NCBI GenBank assembly: GCA_949987705.1
Contig: CATLJY010000879.1
Location: 1-64,000, forward strand
DNA: 64,000 nt
DNA from: Thereva unica
Lineage: Eukaryota > Arthropoda > Insecta > Diptera > Therevidae
Direction: 5' to 3'
Both the position numbers and the translations under genes were made by a program. Below, piece by piece: positions 42,530 to 55,800 of this stretch. The first letter of the stretch is position 1, and each line of letters begins with the position of its first letter. The notes beneath the pieces were generated by a model. The model worked only from the letters and a program-made list of their open reading frames with translations, searched no databases and was not told the origin of the DNA.

Positions 42530-44820
42530 AGCTTGGCACCGCACATCGTGCCAACGACGGGTACATCGAATGTGTTTAGCTTTCGCCACACTCTCCCGGC
42601 CGAGGAAATAGAAGAGTCAGTGAAACGGGCATGTGACGCATCCATGCCACGGCGCGCCGGCAATCGTAGACTTTCCCCAAACTTCTGGTGGAACGCAGAG
42701 TTCGATGAATGCCGAAGGATCTGTCTGAAAGCGAGAAGGAGAACTCAAAGAAGCCGGAACCGTCCGGATTTCGATGAACTCCTTCAGAGGTACATATAAG
42801 GAAGCGAGAAAAATGCTGAACAAGGCCATCGCTAGAAGTAAATCCGAGCACTTCAAAAGGTTGTGCAGAGAAGCAGACTCGGACCCCTGGGGTGGAGCCT
42901 ATAAAATGGTTATGTCAGCGGTCAAGGGCAAACGCTCTCCGCCGATCACCTGCCCCGGGCTGCTCCAGAGTATTGTGTATGTCCTGTTTCCACAGAACGT
43001 ACGCACGGTCGATCTACCCACCCTCCAGGTGGACCCAGAAGAGATACCTGCCGTGACCGCAGATGAGATTCTGGAGGCTGCAAAAAAGGTAGCCATCAAT
43101 AAGGCCCCTGGCATGGATGGCATACCAAATAAAGCGGCGAAGCTAGCAGCTTCAATAGCGCCAGACAGGTTCGCTGAAGTCTTCACAGCGTGCCTGAGAG
43201 AGGGGATCTTCCCGGAGCGATGGAAACAGCAGAAACTCGTGATCCTACCGAAGCCAAACAAACCTCTAAGGGACCCATCGTCCTACAGACCGATATGCCT
43301 CCTTAGTTGTTAAGGCAAACTTTTCGAGCGGGTGATCTCTAACAGGATTCTCCGTAGCGTCGAAAGGGTAGGTGGCCTGTCGGACAAGCAATTCGGCTTC
43401 AGAAAGGCAAGGTCGACGACTGATGCAGTCAATATGGTGGTGGGCATAGCAAGAGCCGCCTTAGAGAAAAATCACTGCTGCGCACTGATAACCCTCGACG
43501 TTAAAAATGCTGTCAACTCGGCGAGGTGGAGCAAAATAGTTGAGGCGTTGATCAAGCTAGGCACACCAAAGTACCTAGTGCGTGTAGTGGCCGACTATAC
43601 CTCCAGGGTAGGTCGCTTCATTGTGCTTCGGATGATGGTCCTAAAGTGTTTGGGACAACATGCGGTGTCCCGCAAGGTTCCGTCCTGGGCCCTCTCTTAT
43701 GGATCGCAATGTACAATGATGTGTTGGGGCTTCGTCCTGCAAAGGAAGCAGTGGTGATCGGGTTTGCAGATGACATCGGGGTAGTTTTCGTAGGAAAACA
43801 TCCAGATGACATCGAACTGTACGTAAACGAAGCGATCTGGGAAATAAAAGCGTGGCTAGAACGCGCTGGGTTGAAGCTGGCAGAGCAAAAAACGGAAGTA
43901 GTGCTGATCAGCAAGCGACGAAAGCTAGTATCCGTAAGGATAAAAGTAGGGGAACAGATCATCCACTCACAGCCCGCACTAAGGTACCTGGGAGTGATGA
44001 TCGACCGGAGGCTAAACTTCAAAGCGCACTTGGAGGGCACGGCAGACAAAGCGTCTGCGATTTGTGCAGCACTCGCAAGAATGCTGCCCAATGTTGGGGG
44101 CCCTAGACCGAGTCGCCGCCTCCTCTTGGGGAGGGTGGTCAGCTCAGTCCTGATATACGTAGCACCAGTGTGGGCAGCAGCGTTGAACAGGACTGCAAAT
44201 AGCAGAAAATGGAGGGGTGCATATAGGCTAAGTGCACTTCGCGCTTGCTGCGCGTACAGGACCACGTCCGACGATGCGGCGTGCGTGATAGCTGGGATGA
44301 TTCCCATAGATATTCTGGCGAGGGAGGGCATGCGTCTCTATCACCCAGAATATGGTAGAGGGGAGCCAAGAAGGGTGCGGCGGCAGATTGCGCGCTGCGA
44401 GTCCTTAAGGGAATGGCAGGCGAAGTGGGACGAGTCTGTTAAGGGTCGTTGGACCCACAGACTTATCCCTAACGTGGAAATATGGGCTACGAGGGAGCGT
44501 GGGGAAGTAAGTTACGACCTCACGCAGTTCACCGCTTCGGGCACGATGATTCACCGTTGTGTCCAGTATGCCCAGCGACGGAGGAAGACGCAGAACACGT
44601 CTTCTTAACCTGCTCGAGATTCGCCGAGGAAAGGGCGAAACTAGAAGAAAGGGTCGAGGAGCCACTAACGCCCGAAAACATCCTAGACCATATGATGAGG
44701 TCTGAGGAAATGTGGAGGGACGTGGAAGCAACCCTAAAGACCATTCACAGAAAGCTAAGGCAAGAAGAAGCCGTAAGAAATAGAGAAAGGCACAGAAATG
44801 CCGCGAGCAGAAGCAGCTGA
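42530..44820 (+). pseudogene. R1-clade non-LTR retrotransposon, RT part of ORF2
   Basis: Four overlapping frames form one R1-type protein from the post-endonuclease linker to the stop at 44818-44820: NFWWNAEFDECRR; APGMDGIPNKAAKLA, FPERWKQQKLVILPKPNKP and SYRPICLL; KQFGFRKARSTTDAV and LITLDVKNAVNSARW (usually NAFNSA, here V); CGVPQGSVLGPLLWIAMYN, GFADDIGVVF; thumb ALRYLGVMIDRR; and the C-terminal CPVCPATEEDAEHVFLTC zinc knuckle. Frame changes lie near 42790, 43315, 43650 and 44520. The GC-rich codon use contrasts with the copia neighbour. The endonuclease and ORF1 are absent. R1-clade elements often target rDNA, but no rDNA is seen here. Confidence 0.9.
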
Positions 44821-46180
44821 GTGAAGCTGAATGACCCCCGCGATGTAATGCTTATTAGCTAGTCCCGCGGGGGGTGGATCACGTCGGAGGGGCTTTTTTA
44901 GTTCTCATGCGTATGTGCACTTATGGGTCCATATGTGTGTATGTGTGGATTTACGTGAAACATAACCGTCATGCGGGATCGGCCAGTAAAGGGCACATGA
45001 GTCATGCCGGTAGCGAATGCTTTTTTACCCCCAGGAAAAAAAAACACCCTCCCGGCCGCCGAAACGTCCAGCGACCTCGTCCTTTGGTTCCGTTCCTCTA
45101 ATTTATTTTGTAATGGTAATCTCGTCCTTGGCTTTTGAGGAAGATTCCTTCTTGTTCCCGGTACAACATTATCCCGACAATTACACTTTTCTTAACGCCA
45201 ACAGTCTGACACTTTTATTAATTCATGATAGATAGCAATATTACTTTTTCTGTAATTTGGTGTTAAGGACTTCCGGGTTTTGTGTAGTATTGTTTTATAA
45301 GTTTGTTTTTTGAGTCCAGCCGGGATGTGTGCGTACTTGTACCAGGGACAGTTTCACACTGTAATGATTGTTGATTGGCTGTGTTTAACTGGTAAAAGAT
45401 ACCATTTTGTCAAAGTTAAATATGTATAGAATCCTGTTGGCATATTAAAAGAGTTTACATACTTCCTGATTTGTTTTGTTGTGCTATTTATACAATTAGC
45501 AGATGTTTTCTAGGGAGTGTTAAGGTGCGTTTCCACTGCGGTCTGCAGACAGTGCGCGCACATAAAAATCCACAAAAATTGAAAAATCGCGAAAAACGAA
45601 AAATCTCGAACTGTGCGGAGACAAAGCTTTCATTGCGTATCCATTAAAATCTTGCAGGAAGCATATGAAAAATCTTAAACTATGTTCTAAAATACTGTGC
45701 GCGCACTCTGTAGAGACAAGACTTTAGGTGGATACGACCTTGAATGATAAAATTCTTGTGTGCGCACAATGTTTTATGTTTTCCGATTTAAGTCTAGATA
45801 TATTACCACGCTTCAGTTGCTATTTGTTCGGCGATATAAAAAATGAGCTTGGAGGACGAAAATTTATTAATACTATTTACGCAGCTACAATGTACAATTC
45901 GAAATGGTTTGCTATGCCGAATTTAAAATTTTTCGCTGGAAGGCACATTCCGAAATTACAAATTTCATCCGAGAGACCACTGGCAGAACAGGTAAGAGCG
46001 AAGGCGTCACAAGGCAAGGCGTCGTCAGCTACAAATATGTAGGGGTCCTTGGTTCCTCTTTCCATAGGCTGTCTGGCTTCGGAAAATTTAATGTCTTTTT
46101 GTCTATATTGTGGATAAGGAGGCGTTGTTAAAGACGCCCAATCATTTATTTTTATATTCTTTGGATTCGACATCCCACAA
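44821..46180. other. R1 3' region then unannotated sequence
   Basis: 44821-44890 (with CCCCCGCGATGTAATGC and TCCCGCGGGG) is probably the R1 3' UTR. From about 45000 nothing is recognised, apart from 45524-45720, which shares words with 47090-47270 (GCGCGCAC, TCCACTG..GATAC, TCTCCGCAC) and may be a decayed repeat. Confidence 0.35.
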
Positions 46181-46186
46181 TCAGGG

Positions 46187-46250
46187 CCGGCGCTTGGGGA
46201 TTTGCGCCCGGTGCACTATGTCATATTGCGCCCCATAAGCTGTTCATTTT
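46187..46250. mobile_element. hAT-style terminus, unpaired
   Basis: CAGGGCCGGCGCTTGGGG followed by TTGCGCCCGGTGCA and GCGCCCC has the look of a hAT end with subterminal palindromes, comparable with 18746 and 25863. No partner end or target duplication was located. Confidence 0.45.
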
Positions 46251-49200
46251 TGAACGCAATGAAGGACAACGGAAAAGACAAGCACTCGCGGAATAAGAGA
46301 AAGAATATTCATTATTTCACATTATAGTCTAAGCTCCCATGACATAAAAGGTGCCCCATCGAACACCTCAAAATAATAAAGTGAGATTGGCTGAAAAATA
46401 TGTAAAGAACATGTAACGCCCGCCAGACTAGTAAAAATTTGTTAAGTGCTATTTTTTATGAATTTTTGAATTTTGTTAAAAAACCATGTTTTTTCCCAAA
46501 ACACCTGTTTAGTCCGGAGACAAAATTCCAAAATGGCTGAAAATTGGTACACAGCTTCCTTATGACTTTTTAAGAAAACTATTTCGGAATCCAGCTTGCG
46601 TATAGCCTTGTAGCGTATAGTTTGTTGGAAAAGTTGGCTTTTGTGAAAACCCATGCTATTCTTCATCAAATTTCAAAAGGGAATTAACGAATACATCCAA
46701 TACAATGTTGGTTGGCCCATGTGAAACTCGCCAATATTAATTTGTTAGACAGTAATACCCCGGCTTCACCCCAAGCGCCTGTTAAAAAATGGATGCACTC
46801 ATATAACACCCAGTAGTGCAAACGCGAGGCTCACTGCCTTCTCCTTATGCATCCACTAGACTACCCTTAACCTTTCCTATTCTTTTTCTATTTTCAGGTC
46901 AAGCTTACTACTAGACATTGCACCATGAGTTGAACGACATGACGGTCTAGTGGTACAAAGGGTGATTCCTGAGCTTGAACATGCCACATAAAAAAAAATC
47001 GCGTTCGAAAACTATTTCTTCAAAATAATCCCCTTGTCTGTCCTAAGATATTTCGTGTTTTCCATATTCACTGGAAAACAAAAGATAGGCCTCAAGAAGC
47101 TACTTCAAGACTTTTCGAAGTCTTTTTTCAAGTATCCACTGAATTTACATATCCGCGCACAGTCCCCGCAGTTCTACGCACCGACCCAGAAGATTTTTCA
47201 ATGGATACGTTTTGTATCCACTGGAATATCGCTGTGCGTGTGTAGTCTCCGCACTTTTTATCTCCGAACATGAGGGTGGGTGCGCTCTAGAACACGTTAG
47301 TGTTGGTGCAATTAAGTAAGTGTTACCACTAGGGTTTCTCCGCACCACGACCTCCCACAACGAGCAGTCTTCCAGGGAGCAGAAGAACCAGGGTGGTATT
47401 TTCATACCAAGTCTAAAAATCAACATAGCAAAATCATATTCTCAAATTAATATGGTTTATATTTGAATTGCATTCTCATAGTTATTCCATATTTAAATTT
47501 ATCTCCACCGAAACACCACTTTATCCATTTCAATGACAATTTTCAAAGGGCCATTCATATTCCCTTATGTTCTTTTATAATAGATCTGTCTTCATCTGAA
47601 GTCATTTTCTCATCATATGTGTCCTCACATCACTTATTATAGATGAACCTATTACGTTATAAGCAATCTCCTTTCTTAAAAATAAGGCATGCCAGTTTAA
47701 ACCAGGGTACTGTGATCCATAGAAAAACTTGAGCGAGAGCATCGTTCTTCCTATTAAGTCGTTCTATATTTAACCTGCTGAAAATGTAAAAGTGTGATAT
47801 GAAAGTTCTACGGAAAAAAATACGAAATCTCTTTTCCTATTCCTCTCAGACCCCAATCCACATTTGCTCTGAGCACAAGTGAGCACAAAGATTTTAGATC
47901 AAAGCTGTTAGACAAGATATTGATGGGAAATTGGGAATTTCATTTAGTGGATGCCCTCACAGGAGAATCCTGGCACAGGATTGATATCAACAATTGGTTC
48001 ACCAACAGGAAAATCGATTTCTTAATACTGAAAGTCGACAGCTGAAACTGAAACATGCCTGAATTCTCCTGTGAGTCCTGAATTGAAGGATTCACAGCCC
48101 TTTTAAGGCAAAATGAAAATTATGATTGGGACAAGTTCAAGATGTCGATCGGGTCCAGAGATGCGAGTTCTGGGGTAATTTATCAATTCAGAAAATTTAT
48201 GTTCTCAGTATGAAGGACAAGAACCTTTTTATCACACAGTCAGGAAACGTTTATGTTGATATAAAGGGATGTAATAAAGTTAAAATACTTCTGAGTTATG
48301 CACTTTTGAAAAGGAGGTAGTAAATGAAGTTTTGGTCTTCCGAAAAAGGATAACCAAAAATTCCAACATTATAAAACCTTTAAATATATTTTTGAAGGAC
48401 TCAGCCTAATCCTGTTAACTAAAAATAATTCAAGAGCTTAGCTTTGAAAGGAGCCCATGTTGCAAAGGACATTCAGTACCACCCAACAACTACTTCAACA
48501 CCCTTATAAATACTTGTGGACATCCCAGACACTAGGGCTATATGGAAAAAAGATACATCGTCTGTGTCGATTCATGGGGCGAAAGGGTTGACACTTGAGT
48601 AGTCATTGATGCATCGACGTTCAATAAATGGGATTCATTTCGCCTCTAGGCCCTTGTCAACAGTAATCGGTTTGTTTAGCCCCAAGGGAAGTTTTTGCAG
48701 CCATTTGACCTTAAGGGAAAATAGTTGGACTATGAAAATACGTTGTGGTGGGTGGGAGACAAGTGGCATGTGTTATAGGGTGGAAATCCGGCATTATTTT
48801 TGAGGTATTTCACCTTATTTTAACGTCGTTGGATCTTAGCTAATTTGTCGAAATAATTAATCAAAAGATAAATAGTACCACGTTGAAAATTGAACTGCCT
48901 ATTACGGGAGGACATTGGCAGCAGAAAATTTTGATTTAACATTGAAACTACACGCTCTGATTTTTTTTGAATCCAAGCAAATTCTAAAACCGTATTGCTT
49001 GAATTTTACACCAATAAGGTGTACTGGCGTCCTTGTTGTGTACCAAATGGCTATACTCTGTCATTTTGGCCTTTTGACTGTGCTCCAAGATATTGGTATT
49101 GACACAGTTCTCAAGAACGAGATTGAGAGTTTTCTTTCGGACCATTCAATCACAGCATCTGTGAGCTATATTCCTGTGGTTGTTTATAGGTTCAATTGTG

Positions 49201-50394
49201 AAGAAAACTGGGGCTTCTCTGATAAGTTTGTGGGCTCTTTTTTCCTATTTAACTAACCGAGCCCAATCCAAAGGCCGAATGTTGAATCCCAGGCATTGAG
49301 ATGCTTGTTTGGCGATTTGGAATATGTGGTTATTCTATCGCAGGTCTTTGGCTGACCTAAGATGTTAAGGATTGGGTCAGCCATTAGTTCTGCACTCTCC
49401 ACTGACACGGATGGAGAGATGTTGCAGATTTTTATTAGAAATAAGATAGTTTTCAGTATAGGAGACATTGAACTCTTTACAGTCCAGATTTTATAAACCC
49501 GCAAAAGCTTCTTAGCGTTTGCTCGAGCCGAAGTAATGAATTTCTTGACTTGACTAGTATCTGGTACATAAGTTCAGTAGTGACTCCATAATCGAAGAGT
49601 CTTTTTCGGGTATGGGTTTAAAGACGCCTTTTTGGATAGGCGATTTACTTGCTCATTTACGTTAATGGATGCAAAGAGGTTAGGGAATGGATACATCCCT
49701 TTATAAGATATAATTTCACTATAAATGAACTAATGGCTTTCAGGGCCATCATTTTTGGATTCATTTCCGTATGACCCTGTTTGCGGGTTAAATTCTTCTT
49801 ATTGTTGACCATCTTCAATCGATACCTTGAATTGACAATCGTGTAAAACCGTCATGCAGTCTATGATTCTAAATGGGGACTGGTATTCAATTTTTCCAGC
49901 GTATTTGTCGGCCTGTTAAATCCCCAGGCTGCGGAGACGTACTAAGCGTTGTCGTTATTTCTGCAGTAGGACATGTATTCATCACTCCGCAAGAGACGAA
50001 TCGAGCTACTTTTCCGATTATGGTCTGGGTCTTCTTCTCCCTCCTATTCTTACGGGAAATGTTTTAGATTTAAAAAAATATCTAGTATTTAACACTTAAA
50101 ATTAGTATTTATGGGCGTAACCATAAGCTTTAATTATAGATAACAGATAATTCTAACTCCTATTTAACCCTCCTTTATCCACTCGCTTTTTCCGCTTGGA
50201 CTGGACACACAACAACCAAAACAAGAGTACTCACACTCAACAAGAATTTCATTACGCTAAAATTCGGCGAGGGCCCTTACTGAAGTTCGATATTATAATG
50301 GCCTTTTCGCGGATTAGTGTTGATCGGCTCGTACGCCTGACCGGTGGCGGCTAAACAATCGAGGAGCTACTATGATACTTTCTGGCGTTGTCTA
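46251..50394. other. long unannotated stretch
   Basis: No gene recognised. 46825-46920 shares a CTTACTACTAGACATTG block with 57285-57305 and a TTATGCATCC..ACCCTTAACC block with 2360-2400, suggesting pieces of one retroposon 3' end. Frames such as 48915-49256 and 49873-50067 have no domain. The rest may be intergenic. Confidence 0.3.
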
Positions 50395-50925
50395 ATAATT
50401 TTTGTGCAGGATTTAGACATATCGTCACCCTTATGCCAGAGGCGCGAAAGTGTAAATCTGCAGTTTTGAGTTATTGCTAGATAAATGTTCAAACTGTCTG
50501 TCTGTAGAAATCAGATTTTTATTTGCTTTCGTGTTGTAGGCTTTACACTTTTTCGTTATATGTATCACCGGATAAATCACATTCGTACTTCTGGCATGGC
50601 ATCTTTGTACCATTTTGTATTAAAAAAAGTGAAAAAGCGAAAGTGAAAATTTTCACGTCTCTGGCATAAGGGTGGCGATATCTTAAGGCCCCCTTTCAGA
50701 TACAGCTCGACCGCAGGCCATGGCCTGAAAGTTTTCGCCTTCAAGCCAAGTATCGTCGCACACCTCCCCGGCCGTTAACTGGATAAGACTTGCAGATCAA
50801 GAAAACTGACAAAAATCTTTATGTATGCGGACATTTGTCATCAGTTTGTCCCTAAAGATCTTTGTGGTACCTAGCACTTAAGTTGTTTCAATCTTCTTTT
50901 TGTTACACTTGCTACCACCCCAGAC
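50395..50925. repeat. repeat family R, copy 2, left part
   Basis: Matches copy 1 (34965-35245) from the GGATTTAGACAT block to the CTACCACCCCAGA block, apart from a 256-bp miniature element (50423-50678) and other indels. It is broken at 50925 by the LOA-like retrotransposon and continues at 56504. Confidence 0.75.
50423..50678. mobile_element. 256-bp miniature inverted-repeat element in repeat R
   Basis: The ends CGTCACCCTTATGCCAGAGG and the complement of TCTCTGGCATAAGGGTGGCG are a near-perfect inverted pair. ATAT lies on both sides (50419-50422 and 50679-50682). Comparison with copy 1 of R at 34983, which lacks the insert, shows the empty site (CCATATCTTAAGG), so the insertion is real. The TSD is ATAT or TA. 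Confidence 0.85.
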
Positions 50926-51285
50926 CCTCACCTCGTACCTACACCTTGCCGCGGTGGTGGGGCTTGCGAGTCTCGTAGTAGCGTTAGGCTATGTCGGCGG
51001 TGGCTAGCTGGTAACCAGCAAGCCACCGGTAGGGACACCCATGCCGAACAGGCTAATTGCGAAGAGGCCAGACTAAGCTAGGTACATCCACTTACCCTCA
51101 CCTTTTCTCTCTCTCCTTTTCCTTCCCTCTTCCTATTTCCCCACTTCTAAGCTAAGGTGTTTACCGTGCCGATGGCTGCATGGCCAGCCAGTGGTTAAAG
51201 AGTGCTGGTCGCGAACGGTTCCCTCCGATGGCCGGGCAAGGTCGGAGAATACAAGTGCCTTATCCTGGTAAGCGGCTCTGGCAGG
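50926..51285 (+). promoter_or_regulatory. 5' leader of the LOA-like element, probable internal promoter region
   Basis: GC-rich untranslated sequence (CCTTGCCGCGGTGGTGGGGC near 50957) between the target duplication and the ORF1 start. Non-LTR elements of this group usually carry an internal promoter here. No specific box is identified. Confidence 0.45.
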
Positions 51286-52815
51286 ATGGACCCCTCTTTC
51301 CGCACTACTCGTGGGACTTTTATGGAAAATAAAAACCCGAAAAAACCAATCGCCTCCAGTTCGGGGGCTCCCAACAAAACTAAACCTACTGCCTGCAAGG
51401 GCAGTAAGGTGAGTAAAAGGGAAAAAGGAGCTTTAGACTCTAATCCGGAGCTCCCCATTCCCTCCAAGCCAACTGCTTCAACAGAAGCAGGCCCTTCAAC
51501 TGCACTCGTGCAGTCTCCTGGTGCCTCTAAGGAGGCTAAAAAAACTAAAATGCCTGGCTCTAAAGGTGCTCCATCAAGGGTGTACTACCAAAAGCTACGC
51601 AACGCCCAGAGAATCCTTGCCCGATACAAGGGAGTTGCGGAGAGTGGACTCACCGAGAAGCAGCAAGCTTCGATAAGGTGGGCGACGCGGGTCGCCGGCG
51701 AGCAAACTTCGCAAACTGGCAACCCAGCCCCAAAGCGTCAGAGGTCCCTAGAGGAACCTAATCACCCTGAGGCTAAACGTAGCAGGAACACTTCCATACT
51801 TCCTGCTACTACTAAAACCTACAGCCAAGTGCTGGAAGGTCAGATCGTTATCGCCGTCATCGACGAAAACGATCCAGATGGCACCATTCTGCCTGATAAA
51901 TGGAGGAAACTTGAGGTCAGGCTCGCGACGATTTTCCTCCCAATACTTCAGGAGCATCCTGGCACTGCTCCTCACTGTCGCGATAGCGGATGGTTTCAGG
52001 GCCGCGTGAAGCTCATCGCTTGTGCCGATCAGAGATCTGTCGATCTCTACAAAATAGCAATATCCAGAATTGGGGAAGCATGGCCAGGCGCCAAACTCAA
52101 GGTTGTTAGGAGGGAGGAAATCCCGAATCGGCCAAGAGCGCGTTCCTGGATCCCAGCAGAACCAGCCGAGCCTCAGGCTATTCTGGATATCATTCGGTTG
52201 AGTAACCCACAGCTACAGACGTCTTCGTGGAGGATTACGAAACTGGAGGACCCTAAAGGCGACGGCCGAGCGGTTACATTAGTAATTAGCGAGGAGTCGC
52301 TGGGACCTTTGGCGAAATCTGAATGCGTCATAAGCTATGGGTTTTCTTCAATCACCCTGAGGCTTTACAAAAAAGATTCTTTGCCCCAGAGTGGAACTGC
52401 TCCACCTGTGGCTCCAGATGGTGAGCCCTCAGGCACTGCGGGTGACACAGGTACGGATGTTTCTGATTCCAACGTGCCTGGCACTGCGGGTGACACAGGT
52501 ACGCAAGTAGCTGAACCCAATGTACCTAGTATTGCGGATGACACAGGAACAGGAGTAGCTGATCCTAAGGTGCCTGAGGATACTCACCTACCAACCCTGG
52601 GTTCAAACGACCCTCTCTTCTTATCCTCTGAGGATTCCAACTTCTCAGTTCCTTCGCCGTCAAGGACGGAGGATGAACTGGGTGACTTTGCCCAACTTCT
52701 TTCGGTGGGAGATGATGATATTACTCTCACACCGGAAGAAGACGAGGCTGATATTACGGTGATCGAGACTGATCCCACTACTCCCAACCACGATGTTGAG
52801 AGTAGCGCAGATTAA
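51286..52815 (+). CDS. ORF1 (gag-like RNA-binding protein) of the LOA-like element
   Basis: Taken from the ATG at 51286 (MDPSFRTTRG), 509 residues; the frame is open 28 codons further upstream, but without an ATG. The N-terminal third is rich in Lys, Pro and Ser (PNKTKPTACKGSK). Next comes SIRWATRVAGEQTSQTGNPA and SLEEPNHPEAKRSRN, then a globular domain from VIAVIDENDPDGTILPDKWR to SITLRLYKK resembling DUF4780, found in many dipteran element ORF1 proteins (assignment from memory). The C-terminus has three short repeats (TAGDTGT..., NVPG) and an acidic tail. It probably binds element RNA. It overlaps ORF2 by 23 nt in another frame. Confidence 0.85.
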   Translation: MDPSFRTTRGTFMENKNPKKPIASSSGAPNKTKPTACKGSKVSKREKGALDSNPELPIPSKPTASTEAGPSTALVQSPGASKEAKKTKMPGSKGAPSRVYYQKLRNAQRILARYKGVAESGLTEKQQASIRWATRVAGEQTSQTGNPAPKRQRSLEEPNHPEAKRSRNTSILPATTKTYSQVLEGQIVIAVIDENDPDGTILPDKWRKLEVRLATIFLPILQEHPGTAPHCRDSGWFQGRVKLIACADQRSVDLYKIAISRIGEAWPGAKLKVVRREEIPNRPRARSWIPAEPAEPQAILDIIRLSNPQLQTSSWRITKLEDPKGDGRAVTLVISEESLGPLAKSECVISYGFSSITLRLYKKDSLPQSGTAPPVAPDGEPSGTAGDTGTDVSDSNVPGTAGDTGTQVAEPNVPSIADDTGTGVADPKVPEDTHLPTLGSNDPLFLSSEDSNFSVPSPSRTEDELGDFAQLLSVGDDDITLTPEEDEADITVIETDPTTPNHDVESSAD

Positions 52816-55800
52816 TCTCCATCACAGCAAGGCTGCATCCGCCAGCCTATGCTTGCGCCTTTCTAAGGCCGATATAGATGTCGTCCTGGTACAAGAGCCT
52901 TGGATCGTCCGGGGCCTTGTATGCGGAATCAGGACTCCTAAATACAGGTTGCTGTATCCCAGAAATGGGGGAGGTAAGCCAAGAACCTGTTTAATTGTTA
53001 AAAATGACCTTAACGCTTTTATGTTGTCTAAATTTAGCAATGCTGATAATGTACTGGCCTGCTTGGACAACAGGAAAGGCGGTAGGCCTACGTGGATTGG
53101 ATCTGTCTACCTACCATATGAGGGAAATTTGGACAACTCCAGTCTCTTTGTTGCCGCAAAAGAAGCGGCTAGTCGTGGAGCCAGCCTCATCGTTGGATGT
53201 GATGCGAATGCTCACAACACCGTTTGGGGCAGCTCTGATACAAATATAAGAGGTGAGTTGCTTTTTGATTTATTACTTCAACACAATCTCTTGCTATGCA
53301 ATAGGGGAAATGAACCCACGTTCATCACAAGGGTAAGACAAGAAGTCTTGGATATTACCCTTGTTTCCCCAGATCTGCTCAACCGTGTGGAAAACTGGAG
53401 AGTATCCAGTGAACCCTCTTTTTCTGACCACAGAGTCATCCTTTTTAATATCAATATGTACCCAACTGTGAAGAAGGCCCCTGGTTACAGGAATGTCCGG
53501 AACACAGACTGGGTCATATACAGACAAGTAGTGGAAAGATCCCTCCCTGAGGATGTTCCCACCCACCCTTGGAATGCTGAAGATCTCGAACATCAAGTGA
53601 CAAATCTCAGTAACCTCCTGAATAACGCATTAGAAGCAGCCTGTCCCATTAGGAAATATGGGGGTAAAACCAAACCCCCTTGGTGGAACAGCAGACTTCT
53701 CAAACTAAGGTCTGAAAGCAGAAAGGCCTTCAATAAGGCCAAATGGTCTAATTTGGCTTCGGACTGGGACAACTACAAAAGTCGTCTCAGGGAGTTCAAA
53801 TACGAACTGCGAAACTCAAAAAGGGAATCCTGGAAAACCTTTTGTGCGACAATAGAAGGTTTTTCAGATGCCGCAAGAATGAGAAAAGTTCTCTCGAAAA
53901 GCCCAATGTGCCAAGAAATGCTGCAACAAGCAGACGGTACATGGACCACAAGTAGTCAGGAGTCATTGAAACTCCTACTCGATACTCACTTTCCTGGCTC
54001 AACATCTCTTGCTGCATCTGCAGAAACAGGTTTTGAGAGCCCAGCTAGCACACATAATTTAGGCACCATTGACAGATTGATAAACAGAGATTTACTCCTG
54101 TGGTCCATAGAAGGCTTCATGCCTTATAAAACACCGGGACCAGATGGAATTTATCCCATTGAAATTCAGAAAGTCAGTGACCTAATTCTGAATTGGCTCG
54201 CAGCCATCTATAGGAGCTCCCTTAGCCTAAGCTACATTCCAACATCCTGGAGAGTAGCGAAGGTAGCTTTCATTCCGAAAGCGGGTAAAATCTCCTACCA
54301 CAATCCAAAAGACTTGAGACCTATATGTCTCACATCCTTTCTCCTCAAGATACTAGAAAGACTTGTGGAGATCCATGTTAAGCAAAGCATTGATAAAAAA
54401 CTGCTTTCTCCCTCGCAGCATGTCTACACGAAAGGTAAATCAGTAGACACTGCTCTCCACTCTTTGGTAGCGGTCATTGAAAGATCCCTTGAATTCAAGG
54501 AATTCACGTTGGCTGCTTTCTTAGATATTGAAGGTGCTTTCAACAATGTTGAACCCTCTGCGGTCACGAGGGCACTCCAGCGTCTGAATGTTGATGGGTG
54601 CTCCAGGTCCTTTATTGATCAGTTGCTAGGGTGCAGGGTCATAAAGTCTAGCCTGGGGCTTTCGGAAGAAGTCAGACGGGTTAAAAGAGGCACACCACAA
54701 GGTGGGGTCTTATCGCCGCTCCTTTGGAATATGACAGTCAATGAAGTATTGATAACTCTAAAGGAGTCTGGGTGCACCACGGTGGCCTATGCTGATGATA
54801 TTGTGCTGGTGGTGACCGGCAAGTACATCTCAACATTAAGAGATATAATGCAACAAGCATTGAATACTCTTTCTCATTGGACCACTACAAAGGGTCTAGG
54901 CGTCAACCCAACCAAGACTGAAGTAGTGCTCTTTACAAAGAAGCATAGACTTCCCAATTTTCCTCCTTTAAGACTCTGTAATGAAACACTGCATATAAAG
55001 GAGGATGCGAAATTTCTAGGTCCCATACTCGATAGGAAACTAACGTGGAGACCGAATCTTATAGAAAGAGCAAATAAGGCCAAAACAGCTCTCTTCCTAT
55101 GCCAGAAAACGATCGGAGTCAACTGGGGCCTTAAACCCCGCATCGTCCACTGGCTCTATACAGCCGTAATCAGACCTATACTTATGCATGGCATATCGGT
55201 ATGGTGGACTGCATTACAGAAGATTACGTATCGCAAGATACTGGAAAGGGTCCAAAGAACAGCTGAGCTGTGTATCAGTGGTGCAATGAGAAGCACCCCT
55301 ACAGCTGCGCTGGATGTCTTATTGCATCTTACCCCTTTGGATATACACGCCGAGCAAATGGCAGCCTGGACGGCTGCCAGGACAAAGGCTTCTCTTGGAT
55401 GGACTCCATACTCATATGGCCATTCATCCATCCTTAGGAAATTCGCCACCACTGCGAACAACCTAGATTATACTACACCTACGTGGACCTTGGAGAAAGG
55501 TTTCAATACCATCATTCCGGCCAGAGATGACTGGACAGATGGTGTTATCCCAACTGGGTCATTATGTATTTTCACAGATGGCTCAAAAATTGGGAATAAT
55601 GTAGGCTCTGGTATCTTTTCCGAGGCATTAAATATAAATACCTCTCTTCGTCTACCCGACCACTGCAGCGTCTTCCAAGCGGAAGTCACTGCGATCTGGG
55701 AGGCTCTCGAATGGCTGAAGATAAATAATATATCTCATAAGAATATATGTATTCTATCGGATAGCCAGGCGGCCCTCAAGGCTCTTAATTCTGTCGTCAC

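Noticed and set aside
42530..44880. rDNA-located R1 insertion
   Set aside because: No 28S-like sequence flanks the R1-clade fragment; it is a truncated copy elsewhere in the genome.
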